DNA from: Muricea muricata
Lineage: Eukaryota > Cnidaria > Anthozoa > Malacalcyonacea > Plexauridae
DNA: 64,000 bases
NCBI GenBank assembly: GCA_963855995.1
Contig: OY979717.1
Location: 8,385,501-8,449,500 of the forward strand
Direction of reading: 5' to 3'
The notes under the pieces were generated by a model. The model saw only the letters and a program-made list of their open reading frames with translations, made no database searches and was not told the origin of the DNA. The position numbers and the translations under genes are program-made. Positions 19,501 through 32,700 of this stretch are shown here, in pieces; the first letter of the stretch is position 1, and each line of letters starts with the position of its first letter.

Positions 19501-22500
19501 AGGATTATTTGTTCTTATCCTCGGATTTAGCTTTCCGAGGACGATTCCGTGTTTCCGATTTTCCATGCTTTCAAGATTCTGAGATTCTCCGAGTTTTCGT
19601 GAATCTGTTTCAATTTCGAATTTTTTCCTGCTTTGGTACAAGTAGAAACACTCATGCAGTCTATAATACTCTAATAGATAAATTAAGCTAACATGCCTAG
19701 TTACTATTATATTAGCTTGCGGCAGCGTAACGGAGAGCAAAAGTAACTACGCATGAAGTATAGACATCAGTGAATAACTCGTATTTATCATTCGTATGCC
19801 TGGTTACTTTTGTCATAATCTTCTCTTCCACAAACCAGAACAACAGCATCCAACCAAAGTAGGAATTGGGTGGCAACCGTGTAAACAAACGTCAGGCGAT
19901 TGTGTCTGTAACAGCGAACTTAACAACTACTGTGAACTTTTAATACGAAAACATGGAGATCTAGAAAGCAGTTTGTTTAATGTTTCATTTATGACATTTA
20001 GAATATTGATCAAAAGGGATCGTATTGGTCATGAATGAAATTAGCTGGACCTTCCAGACAACTTTGGGGGTCCGGGGCAATCAGTTTAGAGCCCAACCCT
20101 CTAAACACCCCTGGGAATTAGAGCCTAACGAAATAAAAACTGACAAACATGGACTGCCAACGCAGAAGCTCGGAAACTCAGAATCTGGGAAGCTCAGAAT
20201 CTGGGAAGCTCGAAAACTCAGAATATCGAAAACTCAAAATCTCGGAAACTCAGAATCTCGAAAACATAGAAGCTTGTAAACTCAGAATCTCGGAAGCTAG
20301 ATCGGAAACTCGGAAACACAGAAACTCGGAAACACAGAAACGCGAAACTTCGAAAATTCGCGAAGACTCAGAACTTAAACTTAAGGCAGATCTTTATGAT
20401 GGGGTTTATTGGAGGTTTTTGAGGAAAACACATGCGAAACTTATTTTACAAATTGATAAGGTTTTTCGGGTCCTTAAAGATATTTAGTTTTCACTGTATT
20501 ATCCCTAGCTGCTAATGAAAAAAAAAGCTAATGAGTGAATTCAAAAAAAGCAAAAACAGTACTTTAATTTGTTAATCATATTACTTCACGACATCTTCCT
20601 CGCCAATTTGCAGGCCTGGAAAAACTTTGTATAAGAAAAACGTTGGTTTTAAACTACATTTAGCTATTCTATTGTTTATTGTAAAGCACAAAGAAAGGGA
20701 GACGAAAAAGACAAAGCTACTTGTGGCTACCGATACGTGTGAATAGAAAAATGAGGAGAGTTCTACAAACAAAACTGGGCTTGCCATAATTAGAGGCATA
20801 TGAATATAAATATGAATAACTGCATCTCATGAGCAATGATTTCCTGTGAACTAACCTTCAATTTTCTGTATGACTGTCTCGATTTTCTGCGTGGCCTTGG
20901 CGATATCTTCACTGACCAACTTGATATGTTGAATAGCATCAGAAATAGAGGATCTCACATTCTCTGCTTCAGTTATCACCAAATGATGCTTATGTCCTTT
21001 ATGTTTACCATAATCTTTACACAAAACACACATCAACGGATTATTTTGGCAACCGCCTTCCGCGCATGCAAACTCGATGATTCTTGCATGATGTTCGGAG
21101 CAAACTGCTTTTTCTGATGGTTTTTCTGATAATGGTACTCGTTTATGTTTGTTTAAAGTTTTAGTAGCATGAGTTATTTCACTACATGAGCTACATAAGT
21201 GAGTTCCACAAACTGTACAATACACTGAAGCCAAATGCTCTTCGTTTTCATCACAGTTAACTTTATTTTCATCTTCTTCAAAATTACTAACTAAAGGTGC
21301 ATGTGTGACCTTCAATCGTTCAAGTAACTCTAACAGTGCAAAATTTTTCTTCAGTCCCCAAACTCCGGAATCACTAAGTTCAGTTTTCTGCCGATCAAAA
21401 GGGCAAATTACGGTCCGGTTTCGTAACGGCAGTTTTGTTAGACACTCGTGGCATAGCGTATGACCACAGAGCAAGAGACGAGGAACTTTTTCACCATGGA
21501 ATGCAAATAAATCTTTACATACACCACATTCTAAAACCTTGAAAATAAAAAAGAATATTGCGTCAAAAATAAGATAAAATAAGCGAATGAATGACGGCAG
21601 AATCCTAAACGCAAGCCTTCAATACATCACAGAAGTCAGGGCTCGAAATAATAGTACAGCATTAAGAACTTATTAGTATGAACAGTGTACTTTGTAATTC
21701 GTGTTTAAACGGTGAAAAATGAAAATGAATTTTTTAATTTTACTACGAAATATAATTAAATAGTTGTTGAAATGATACTGTTTAATGCAATGCACCTGTT
21801 CGAGGGTACATATTATATACATTAGCTACATTTTTGTAACTTGTCAATATAGCCTTTTTTCTTGGTACAAGTAAAGCACATGTGAACAGTAACAACTAAC
21901 ACAAGCTCATAAAACTAAAGTACGGAAGAGGGTGGCTTGTGAATAAAAACTGCTTTCAGAAGAGCGTCAATTACATCATTCAGTTCACATTATTCCATCA
22001 AGTATTTTACTAATTATACGGAGTAACAAAGAATGCACTTTCTTGCAGGTATATAAATTTTCCACTTTAAATACCATGGAATCATCCATCAGATAGTGAG
22101 AGTATTTCAAGTGGTCTGGTGTTGTATTTACCTAATCCACAACACTTTACAGCCTCGTACCCAGGCGCTTCATTTGTTTTTACAGTGATCAATCAGTGGT
22201 AATTAATTAATACCAAGGGCGCTAGTTCCAGTCGCCTGGTGACGTAGCATCTATGCTAGCACCCTTGCGTGCTTGGGGTTTTCGCGTGTTGACCTAGCAC
22301 CCTTGGTATTAATTGCCACTGATCTCTATACAAAATGGAGCGCCTGGGTACGAGGCTGAACACTATACATCATGTGAAAATTAAGTACTGTAAATTTTCC
22401 AGTAGTAGCACAGGCATTCCAGCGCACGTTACGTCATTGCATATCATTGTATGATGATGATATGCAATGACGTAAAGTGCGCTGGAATGCCTGTGGAAGT

Positions 22501-23483
22501 AGTGTATGTTCTACTGATAGTGATCTGTCAATGACGTTTAGTCGTTTACTACCCTATATGAAAAAAAAACACATTGCATTCAGGCTTTCAGTAATTATGG
22601 CAAATAAAATATTTGTAATTAAGACAACTGATATCAGCAGTGCACTACTTAATATAAACATCCCAGTCGGGCAAAATATTGACAACTGGCAGCACCCTTT
22701 GCCAAACAACTTGAAAACAAATTTTGATCCTGAGCAAATTTTGAAACTCTCTGGTGAAAACTAATGCAGGGACAGTAGAAATTAAAGTAAATTAATTGCA
22801 AGTGTTGATTTTTATGTCATATATAGTTATGTCAATACAGAACATGAAAACAAAATCTTTGGTGTATAAATTGTTGCTTCATATTTCATGACTAGCATAG
22901 ATTTTATGGATGGTCACCTAAACAAAATGGTGGATAGTACAATCCCACCCTATAATTTTCTAAATGTGTTCAAAAATCAGTCATGGTTTATGTATCATAA
23001 AAGACAGTAAATACATTTTCGAGAGATTTTGCCAAAAACCCCTGACATTGCTCTGTCTATATGTCATTGAGCACTCTTTTGTATTTTGCAAACCAAAACT
23101 AGCACATTATATATATGGAAAAAATTTCATCCCAGTGAGTGAGATCTCACCAACCAGGCTAGCCCACTTGTTCATATAAATGCACTGTAATGTTTATTTG
23201 GAAAACAATAGCATAAACGAGATCTTGCTTGCTGGGCTATCTGGTTAAGCGGGCTAGCCCAGCTTTCATATACCTAGCCTCCTTGAAATTTTCCATGCAG
23301 AATTTACAATCATTATGACAACAATCTATATAGACTGACAAGCAATTCATGAACTGCATTTAAAACAATTGAATGAATTGTTTATAAAATTGATTCAATT
23401 CAATATAAATATACTAGACAATACATATTTACCCCATTACTTATTGTCTTCTTGACTCTGGGATTACTGTTTTGTTCTGCCAT
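16515..23483 (-). CDS. TRIM23: TRIM23 (ARD1): RING/B-box E3 ligase with C-terminal ARF GTPase domain
   Basis: Seven exons with phase-consistent GT/AG junctions: 23483-23433, 21537-20856, 19167-18890, 18257-18005, 17624-17514, 16959-16835, 16685-16515. They give about 556 residues (human 574). Exon 1 supplies only 17 residues, starting at ATG 23483. Exon 2 holds the C3HC4 RING (C21 onward, [18 protein letters not shown]) and two B-boxes. Exon 3 is the coiled coil. Exons 4-7 are an ARF domain with P-loop GLDGAGKT at about 396-403, IWDVGG near 437-442 and NKQ. It is an E3 ligase switched by its own GTPase. Leu443 stands where human TRIM23 has Lys and ARFs have Gln. It shares a 238-bp start-to-start region with TRAPPC13. 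Confidence 0.95.
19168..20855. repeat. TRIM23 intron 2: purine-biased minisatellite and foldback
   Basis: At 20160-20360 the plus strand is made of degenerate units of about 15 bp like CGGAAACTCAGAATCT. At about 19520-19620 the complementary pattern occurs (GATTCTGAGATTCTCCGAG), so the two parts could pair. At 19236-19405 a foldback-type element has ends GTTTTGTGAAAACACC and GGTCTCCACAAAGC, and its interior matches the element at 40549-40687. Confidence 0.65.
22150..22358. mobile_element. 209-bp MITE with 20-bp TIRs in TRIM23 intron 1
   Basis: Ends CAGCCTCGTACCCAGGCGCT and its exact complement AGCGCCTGGGTACGAGGCTG. Flanks AACACTTTA and AACACTATA match at 8 of 9 positions, suggesting a 9-bp target duplication. 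No coding capacity. Related ends occur at 48224-48642. Confidence 0.8.
22409..22495. repeat. 87-bp near-perfect hairpin
   Basis: Two 38-nt arms (22409-22446 and 22458-22495) match at 37 of 38 positions around an 11-nt loop. This could be a very small foldback element or a hairpin RNA precursor. It lies in TRIM23 intron 1. Confidence 0.85.
23046..23112. repeat. Inverted solo copy of the 65-bp PLE-associated repeat
   Basis: Reverse complement of 1547-1611 and 13279-13343, here without the arm or coding body. Confidence 0.75.
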
Positions 23484-23721
23484 AAATAAATGCTTTAAAC
23501 ACAAATGCCATTACGACCCAACATGGTGTAAAAAACCCAATGATAAATATAATATCATTCTTTGTAATTATAGAATTTACTTAGAATTTTATAAAGTTTT
23601 TATGATACAATAATAATAATAATAGCAGCTGGAAGAACAATACTAAGCTTACTAAGCTACTAATTAAGCTAAGCTTAAGCTAGCAAGTGCTGGTCAAATG
23701 TACTAACTGCTCAGATTTAAG
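23484..23721. promoter_or_regulatory. Probable bidirectional promoter of TRIM23 and TRAPPC13
   Basis: Only 238 bp separate the two divergent start codons, so both 5' UTRs and promoters must fit here or upstream UTR exons must exist. I see no clear TATA box placed for either gene. A short TAAGCT-rich stretch (TACTAAGCTACTAATTAAGC) lies at about 23649-23690. Confidence 0.6.
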
Positions 23722-26700
23722 ATGGAGTCGACAACAGAGCAACTTCTTGCATTGAAAGGTAGAAATTTGCATTATCTTGTACATTTGATTGAAAAATACA
23801 TTCAAGAGATATATTTATTTGTTATTTTAATACTCTGTGGTACTTTCTATAGACTATTAAATTATCTAGTTTGGGCAGAAATAATCGAATGTTAGATACT
23901 GGCAGATAGGCGGAGATAGCAGAATTGCAATTTGGTCATTACTCACTACTACTCAGATATCATGATTCAAGAAGTCATGAAACTGAAAATTAATGTCGAC
24001 TCATTCTGAGCAGTATGTAATTACAAATACTTTTAAAAGTGTTGTTCTGAGTGTATTTGTTTGTGTCAACTGCACAGAGACAGCAGAGCGTGAAATATTG
24101 GCTTTTCAACCAAAATTCAAATTCTTAATTCTAAAGTGATCAGAAATTGTGTCCAAATATTTTTTTTAAAAAATATATGTGTATTATACATGTAAACAAT
24201 ACGCTACCGTTCGCGCTTGCGGTGCACGAAATTACTAGACATTTTTGGGCCGCTTATGGTATGACGCACGTGTTTGGCATCGGACTTATAGTGAACACTT
24301 GACTGTGGATGACCAGGGGCGCTATAAAACTCTACAGTTTTATATCAACATATACCACCGTGGGACGACGAATAACGGAACCATAGCTAGTATTGATCAT
24401 GTGAAGATCTATTTTCTAACATTTGGCAATTTATTTGATCAATTTCTTAATCATTTTACAAGAGGTTCTGAGAGAGACGAATTTTAATTAATTGCCTGGA
24501 AACTAGTTGGCAGCGATCGGCCAAGTGGCAGTCTTCGGCCACGCACATTTTTTAAAATTAAAAAACAAAAATAAAAATTCGAAAATAAAAACAAAAAAAA
24601 TAAATAAAAATGAAAATAGAAAAAGTGTTGTAGGAATTTCCAGTGGCAGTTCTCGGCCACCATACAGCTGTGATGTAGGGGTTAGCGTAGTTAAATAAAG
24701 TTTTTACTTACTTTAAAAATACATCCACTGTAGCTTTGCCTTTGCATATTCAGCTCGGATATTAATTCCGTGTTAACAGGTGACTGCATGGTACATCTTG
24801 TTAATGTATTTGAAGCATTCTAAACGTCTTATATTGTGTTGTTCTGAAAGTGTTGTTGAAGAGCTTTGTGTCAATCTAATACCAGAAATAATTCTAGGGT
24901 GATATGTTAAAAATGCTCTCCGAGTTTTGCCAATTCAAATTTGCACTTGTAGGATTCTCGTTAAGTATTTCTGAGAAATAAGAAAAACATGCTGTATAAA
25001 GCCAGCACATGCCGAAAAAGTAGCAAAAAGTTTTCTTCCACGTCATAATTGTTTACATATTACTATACTTCAAATATGACGATTTCAGCGGGAAAAGTGT
25101 TCGATTTAGTGATGAAATGTTACGTTTCAAAAGTGAACAAACGCGTGACATAGTTCATGCATCATGCCTGGACGTAAATGGCAGTGTAACGCGAACGGGG
25201 CACGTTCGGTAGAAGCGTATAACACAAATGGAATGCAAAGGAAACACATGACAAACATGTTCTCACGCAGTCCAAACGCGTTTTCTCTTATGTTATCTCT
25301 GAGTAGTATTGTTCTTCACACTCCAGTTTTGCGTCAATTCCGGCTAGCACACAAAACCACAGGATTCTTCAGTACCCAAACTATACAAGCAAAACTCGAC
25401 TTTAGTAAGCATACCACTGCATGAAAATGTCTCGCTTGTGCACCCGGTACATTGCTCACTTATTCGTTGGGACGGCAGTGCATTCTAAAAATAATCATTG
25501 CATTGCTGTTGTTTGAACTCTGTGCTCAATATTGCCAGCTATAATGTAATGCTTCAATTTCGTTGGTTGGTAAAGAAATTTGTCAAGTATTTCATTTGAC
25601 CTTGCTTGGTCACAGCAACAGTGAGGCAACTTCTATCTGGTGATGGCATTAATGCATCGATATTATTACGATTGCGTCGCATTCGAGAGGGAAATATTGC
25701 AGCATAAGTCATTACTCTTACACAGTAGAGATCTTATCAAATATTGACACTCCCTCTAGTCTCCATATACCTGGTGTCTCAGAAAAATATCGCTGTTTGA
25801 TTTAATTTACAGAAAAATTAGAGAAGTTATGAACCGTAAATAGATGTATGGTATCAACGAAGAGCTAACGTAAATTTTGATACATTACAATTAGATTTTC
25901 ATGCAATATTGAGCATGCAGTATGATTATACAAAAATTGTGTCCTCATTAAAAACTATAATTTTTGCTGTTAATAATTGGTTCCAACCATGCAGTACAGT
26001 ACAAAATAGAGTATACTTGTTCTGTCATATCGGAAAATGCTTCAAAAAATGTCATTGTAAAATTCTTGTGGACGTGTACGTGGAAGTGTTGTAGATCAGG
26101 ATGGCTGTTGCATTATGTAATGTCCTCCCAAGCCGTACAAGACGATTGTGTTAACAACTGTGATGTATACTTTCTACATAAACTTTTATTTTTGTAGTCA
26201 TGAGGCTGACAAAACCTTCACTGTACATGTCAATGCCAGTAGCAACGGAGAAACACAATTTACCAGGTAATGTAAACACAAAAAATGTGTACTTGGATCT
26301 ACATCTTTTTGTTGAACCTGGCGGGTGGAATCTAGTCAACTATCGCAATTGGATATAGCTGTGTATGCCGTATCAGTATTCGACCACGGTCGCGAATATT
26401 CTTCCGATATGGACCTCCCGGCGGCTAAATATGTAGATTAAAATTATGACAACGTTGTGTAGGATTATAAACCAGATTTTAAAAGGTAAAATTTAAATGT
26501 TTGTTGGTGATGGTAAGATTTAATCGGTGGAGAGTGCGATGGTGGAAGCTGGTGGTAAAGTATAGTGTGATAGTGATATTGGTGGGCAAGGGGCTGTGAC
26601 ATTGGTAAAGTGTTGATGGGTGATAGTAAGGTGTTGATGGGTTGTGGGTAAGATGTTGGTGGATGATGGTAGTTGATGTAGTGTGTTGGTAATGTGTTGG

Positions 26701-29700
26701 TGGGTGAGGGTAAGATGGGCAGTGTAATAGTAGATGTTGGTGGGTGATAGTAAGATGTAATGTGTTGGTAATGTGTTTGTGGGTGAGGGTATGATGGGCA
26801 GTGTTATGGTAGATGTTAGTGGGTGATAGTAAGATGTTTTAGTGTGTTGGTGGGTGAGGGTAAGATCGGTAGATGTTGGAGGATGGAATGATGGTGAGGG
26901 ATCATAAGATGTTAGCGGTCGAGAAGGGGGACGTTAGTGGGTAATAGTGGTGATGGTGAGATGTACGGTAAAATGTAGGCAAGCTGATGTGTGGTAGTAT
27001 GGTCATGGTTAGATTCTAAAGGTAAGGTGTTGTAAGTTGCAAGGTAATAATGATAAAATTTTGTAGGATTTGCAAAATTGTTGGATGTTGATGGTTATGG
27101 ATTGGATGTGGTTCTCCCGTAGATGTGATTATATTTATGGATGTACAGTCTTGTACCGAAAATGATCTTGGTTTGCACTTTCATTTGTTTTAGGAACAAC
27201 TTTTTCCGATGCATTTAAGAAAGATATTGGAACTGCTAAGGGACTAGAAAATTTTGCCCTCGGTGAAATGCTTGTCCTGCCACAAACATTTGGGTTAGTT
27301 CTTCACTATTTTTGTATATAGTAAAAGCAATTTGCAGCTCTGACACAACTGGAATTAAAGGTAACATCATCAGTTTGGCAGTCAAATGTGACAAGAATTT
27401 GATCTAAATCAAACCAACTTAATATAGCAAAATTGAATGTTTTGAATTAGCATGATCGAGTTTTTACGAGTCCAATAATATTACGCTTTAATTTGCGCAG
27501 GTTATCGAATGACAATTTTTGATGTCATTGGAATTTAAAAGTGTACGTCTGAAATATATAGTTTTGTGCAATAATGAGCCATTTCACTTGTACAGAATGA
27601 CATGTCGCTAAACGTTTGTGTCAAAAAGAGTACTTACGGAAAAGTCTTTTTTCAACATATCTATTTACCAGCGGATTCCTATTTACCGAAAAGTCTTCTT
27701 TCAACATATCTAGTTTTCCAATGTGTATGCCCAAATGGATAATTTATTTTAAGAAGTACATTTGGCAACATTTGCCAAAAACAAATAAAACTCTATTGTT
27801 TTTAGGAATATTTTCCTTGGTGAAACATTCTCGAGCTATATCTGCGTTCATAACGACAGTAGTCAAGTGGCCAAAGACATTGTAATAAAGGTTAGTGTTC
27901 TAATTATTTTTAATAGAATCATACTAGCGTACTATTGCAAATGCTTTCCTTTGATTGGCTACTCTACTCGCTATCTATTCCTCCATACCAGAGAGCGAGT
28001 AGCAAAACAGTAATTTTCCTTGTGTATTTTTTCAATTCAAAGATAATTTGTAGCATTATGGCTTGAAAATTAATTCTTATCTCAATTCTACTAAAAACAA
28101 TTAGATGTGATATGACCACGTTAGAAATCTCGAGTTCGTACTCTATTTGTTGATTAGAAAGAAACGATGAATAGCTCAAAATTTCGAGAGCCAACAAGCG
28201 CAAAGGGGAGAAATATGTGAGATAACAGTAATATTTTTGTGCTATCTTCTCCATGGTCATTTTCTCGTTCATATTTAGACTGACTTGCAGACATCATCCC
28301 AACGGCTAACATTACTGAGCTTAACAAGCAATGAGCCCGTAGCAAAGTTAGATCCCTCAGAAAGCATTGATCAAGTGATTCAACATGAAGTCAAAGAATT
28401 AGGAACACATATGTAAGTTGTTCTTTAGTTTTCTCGGGAGATTTGGAAAATACGTACTTACAGGCTATTGCCCAAGTACAAAATGGAGAAATGAGTAGAC
28501 GCGAACTTCTCACCATTTACAGATGTCAAAGGCAGCCCCTTCCTCCCCAATTGTAGCCCCTTTCTCCTCAATTGTTTTAAGACCTTGACTAGAGGGCTTG
28601 AACCCTGACCTCTCAGCTTTGAAGGCAAGAGTTGTAATCGGAAGGTGGCTCCTATTCTGAGCTCTATACTTGTATTTTGTAGACTGGTGTGCGCTGTTAG
28701 CTACACAGCTCCAAACGGAGAAAAGATGTACTTTAGAAAATTTTTCAAATTTCAAGTGAGGATTTAAAATGTCAAACTTTTCCAACAAATCGTTCTACTT
28801 TTTTATACATATGTTGTGCTTGGAAGGTTTATCCTGGTTTTCTTTTTTACAGGTACTCAAACCACTTGATGTTAAAACAAAATTTTATCCCGAGGTTTGC
28901 GATCTATATTACTTGTTTCTCACTGCTTATCTATTATACAAGCAGGTATATGGTACAACAATGTGACACAAGCTCATCCAGTCATGCATCGTGACAGGGG
29001 TGGATTCAGACTAGTGCCACTAGTTTCCGGAAACTAGTCAAATTTTGCCAAACTTGATATTCTCTGGGGGTTTTTTCTTTCAGTAATTTCCTAATGACCA
29101 AACCAGTGATAAAATTGTCAGCCATTTTTTTGCCATATTTGTATATGATAATTCGGTGAAATCCAACGTTTTTTGTTTATCTACGGTACTTTTAACTTTG
29201 GCAATGTGAATTGAGCTTAAAATGTTGCGTGCAACTCACTGATATATTTAGATCAGTGCTGCAAATCAAATGCGTGGAAACTGCTGCCCTCGCGTGAATG
29301 CACTAGTTCACTTTGCGTGGAATTTTCCACGGAAACTAGTCAAAGTCGCATATCATTGGCTAAGACCAAACGAAAATATTTGTGCACTAGTCAAAATCCG
29401 CTGTGATTGGCCGAAGGCCGTTAATTAAATCCACGGAAACTAGTCAGGCACTAGTCAAAAGTTATATATACAACCGAATGTTTCGTGGAGATTTGTAATG
29501 TTTGCGTGAATGCTAATACCGTAGTATCTTTGTACTTCGCGAGTCAACAATGCTTGAAAATTGGAAGCTTTCTTTGAATGATGGCCTTCTTTTGTCGCAG
29601 CCGCAGGAAAGCTACGAAATCGTAGACACAAGACCGCGGTTTTATACTTTTATATACCTTACATAGTTGGCTAACAATCAGCTGTAAATAGCTACTTCGA

Positions 29701-32700
29701 TACTCATGGTTTGTGTACTCGACGCTTCTCAATCGCGCTTTCTGTATGCGATGGGTAAGTGTTTAAGGATCTTTATAACTTTAAATTTGTTATGTATATG
29801 CTAATTTTTATGCAAATTTACCAAGTGTCGCTCCTGACGATAAACTCGTATGATATACTCGCACGTGCATAATGGGTATACATTTGTAAAATATGACCTT
29901 TCACCTGATTACACTATAAACATTGTGATGAGATCTGCTTAGTAGTAACATTGAGCAACAACTATTATGATTCAACCGCATAACTATAAATACAATATTG
30001 ATATATGCCAGCAATCCAATGAAATAATATTACTTTGAGTGCTTTTGAGATATGAATGTTATCCAATGTCATTTGATACTCATACTCTCCCTGACAACCA
30101 CTGAATATAATTACATAAGTGCAGATCATAATTTGCATCTGATTATAATTAAGATAAGCAAGTGAGGTCACTTTCTCTGATGTTTTATTTACTAGGGAGT
30201 GTAATTATGTGCTAGCTAAATGTGTCCTCTGTTACTTTTTGTCAAAAATGTATTCTGACAAATGGTACATTTTATGACATAAATCCATGTTCATGGCGGC
30301 AAATGATATTCCAATGTTAATACATCTAGTTCAGTATATGTCATTGGTTGGGGGGAGGGGGTCGTGCATGATTGGAAACTAGTCACAAAAACTTCTAGAT
30401 CCACCCCTGCATCGTGAACTACAGTATTGCCGAAACAATTTCAAGAGAAGTTAGCTTTGTTTTATAATTACAATTTCACAGCAATCACACTCTACAGGCT
30501 GTTCAACAACATGAAGTGAAAAGCGTACCCACATTGATGTTCAACAATATTGTTCAACAAATGTTTACTTTGTATGAAATATAATTTTTGATACCTAGGA
30601 AGATGAGATGTATCTGGAGGCTCAAGTTCAAAACATCACCACTGTCCCCCTGACAATGGAATCAGTAAAATTTGAACCTTCTTTACATTACACTGCGGAA
30701 GACCTGAACGACACATCGAGGTTAGTACTGGGTCCAAATTAAAACGTAATCCTATTGTTAGTATATCAGTTCTGAGTTGTTCTCCCGAGGGATACTACCA
30801 TAGCAGGAACTCGAGCATTAATTGGCTACTAATTTCTTTACTGGAAAGTGCTTGACTTAAACTGGAATGAATGAAGTAAAATTGCAATCATAAGACAGTG
30901 TATGTGGCAGGAGTCTGGCATCGTATTAAGGAATAGCATGCGTGTCTGCAGGTTTCTTGATTGAGTCTTTCAAAGGCTCTCAACTTCACTGCTTAGGTGT
31001 TTGTATAGAATTTTAATAGTTAAAAAGACACTGGCTAGTATAGTTTTCTAATTGCACTCTAAATCATCAATAGTCAAATGAGGCTCTAACAATTCTATCC
31101 CTCACTTTTCAGTTCTTTTCATCTTGGCAAAAGTTTTTGTCTAAACCCAAATGATACACATCAGTATTTGTACAGAATAAAGACAAAGTACTCACCAACA
31201 ATGCAAGATCGAATTAAAGTAAGATTTGTCATAAATCTATACAGCCGTAGCTAAATATGACTCGTTGTCTCGTTTACTCGAAGTCAACCTTCGTACACTC
31301 AGATATTCATGTTCTGCGTTGTTATTTCTTTTGATCAGAATCCATTGTTTTTACAGTTTGTGAACACAAATATACTGTACCGTACGTGCTTGCAATTATG
31401 TCGATCTTCCGCTTCCCTAAACTTCGATCAACTCGGTCTCGAAGAAAGTGGGAATGTTTGAGGGAGAGATGGACTTGGCTCACCTGCATCGTTTCGAGTC
31501 ATATATTGTTTTGGTGGGAAATTGTCTTAATAAATCAGATGTTATTAACTAAACTCAACCAAACACAAAATCGAAGTAAGACGAAAGACATTCTATGCAT
31601 TAGCTTTATAGCAAGATACATTGTTATTTCCGTTTAATTGCAGTTGGCATAAATTATTGCAATTTAATCATAACAAGCATTTGATGCGCTTGATGGTGAG
31701 CCACGTCCGTCTCTCCCTCAACTTTCCCGCTTGAGATGTTCCAAGTCTACCGCTGTCCCTAATCACCACAGTTTGAAAAAGCCAAGCTAAATTACAAAGT
31801 TTGTAAATTTAATTTTGTATATGTTTGTATTAATTAAGTGTAGAAATTGTTACCATTTTAACATGAACATTGTAACAATCTCCGCGCTTAATACAATTGT
31901 ATACAAAATCTGCAAACTTTGCGAGGCTATATTTCTCACATATTTCAGCATTTCGCTTTTCAGTATTTTGTAATACATTATTGTACTCTTTCCGAGAATT
32001 TCCCTTTTTGGGCAATTGTTTATTCTTCCCACGATACTGTTCAAAGTCGTATGCTCAGCATTGCGGTTTCACATTTCATGATAAATGTAACCCCCTATAA
32101 CCGTAACAGTTTCGTGTCGTTTTCAAACTCAGCTGTTATCACGCAAACTGCGTGGATCTTAAGCAGAAGTGATCATCATCTTTTTTTGGTCACTTTCATT
32201 CATTCCCAGGCACCTTCGTCGGCGGTTGGTAAATTGGATATAGTTTGGAGATCAGCAATGGGCGAGAAAGGAAGATTGCAAACAAGTCAGTTGCAAAAAG
32301 CGGTAGGTTCAATGGAGTGTGTTGTTGATGCATCATAGCCATGTTCCACTAAAATAGACGACTACAGCATGATCCGGTCATGAAAGTGCACGAGTACAGT
32401 TTAGTGCAGATCTATATCTTACATATATGAAAAATTACCCCGGTTATTTTTCAAAATCATCTCGCAGCTCAAATAAAACAAGTTTCATTGAAATTTAGGA
32501 TATCAAACAAGACGCTTGCTAAGCGTTTACTCGAGCTAAAGCGCTCAGCCGCGCTCTGCATGTGATGCGGCATGTTTACATATATTAAAAGGTGACTGAG
32601 TTATTGTCTTTACAATAAGCATATTAAAATATATATTGAACCAATATCGGGCTAACTATGCTAGCTAACTAGGCGTAACTAGCGTCAATATATTTCAAAA

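Noticed and set aside
20149-20487. 112-residue Ser/Glu/Lys-rich ORF.
   Set aside because: It is the translation of a minisatellite within TRIM23 intron 2, on the opposite strand to the gene.
22477-22764. 95-residue ORF in TRIM23 intron 1.
   Set aside because: It begins inside the 87-bp hairpin, has no recognisable domain and fits no neighbouring exon.
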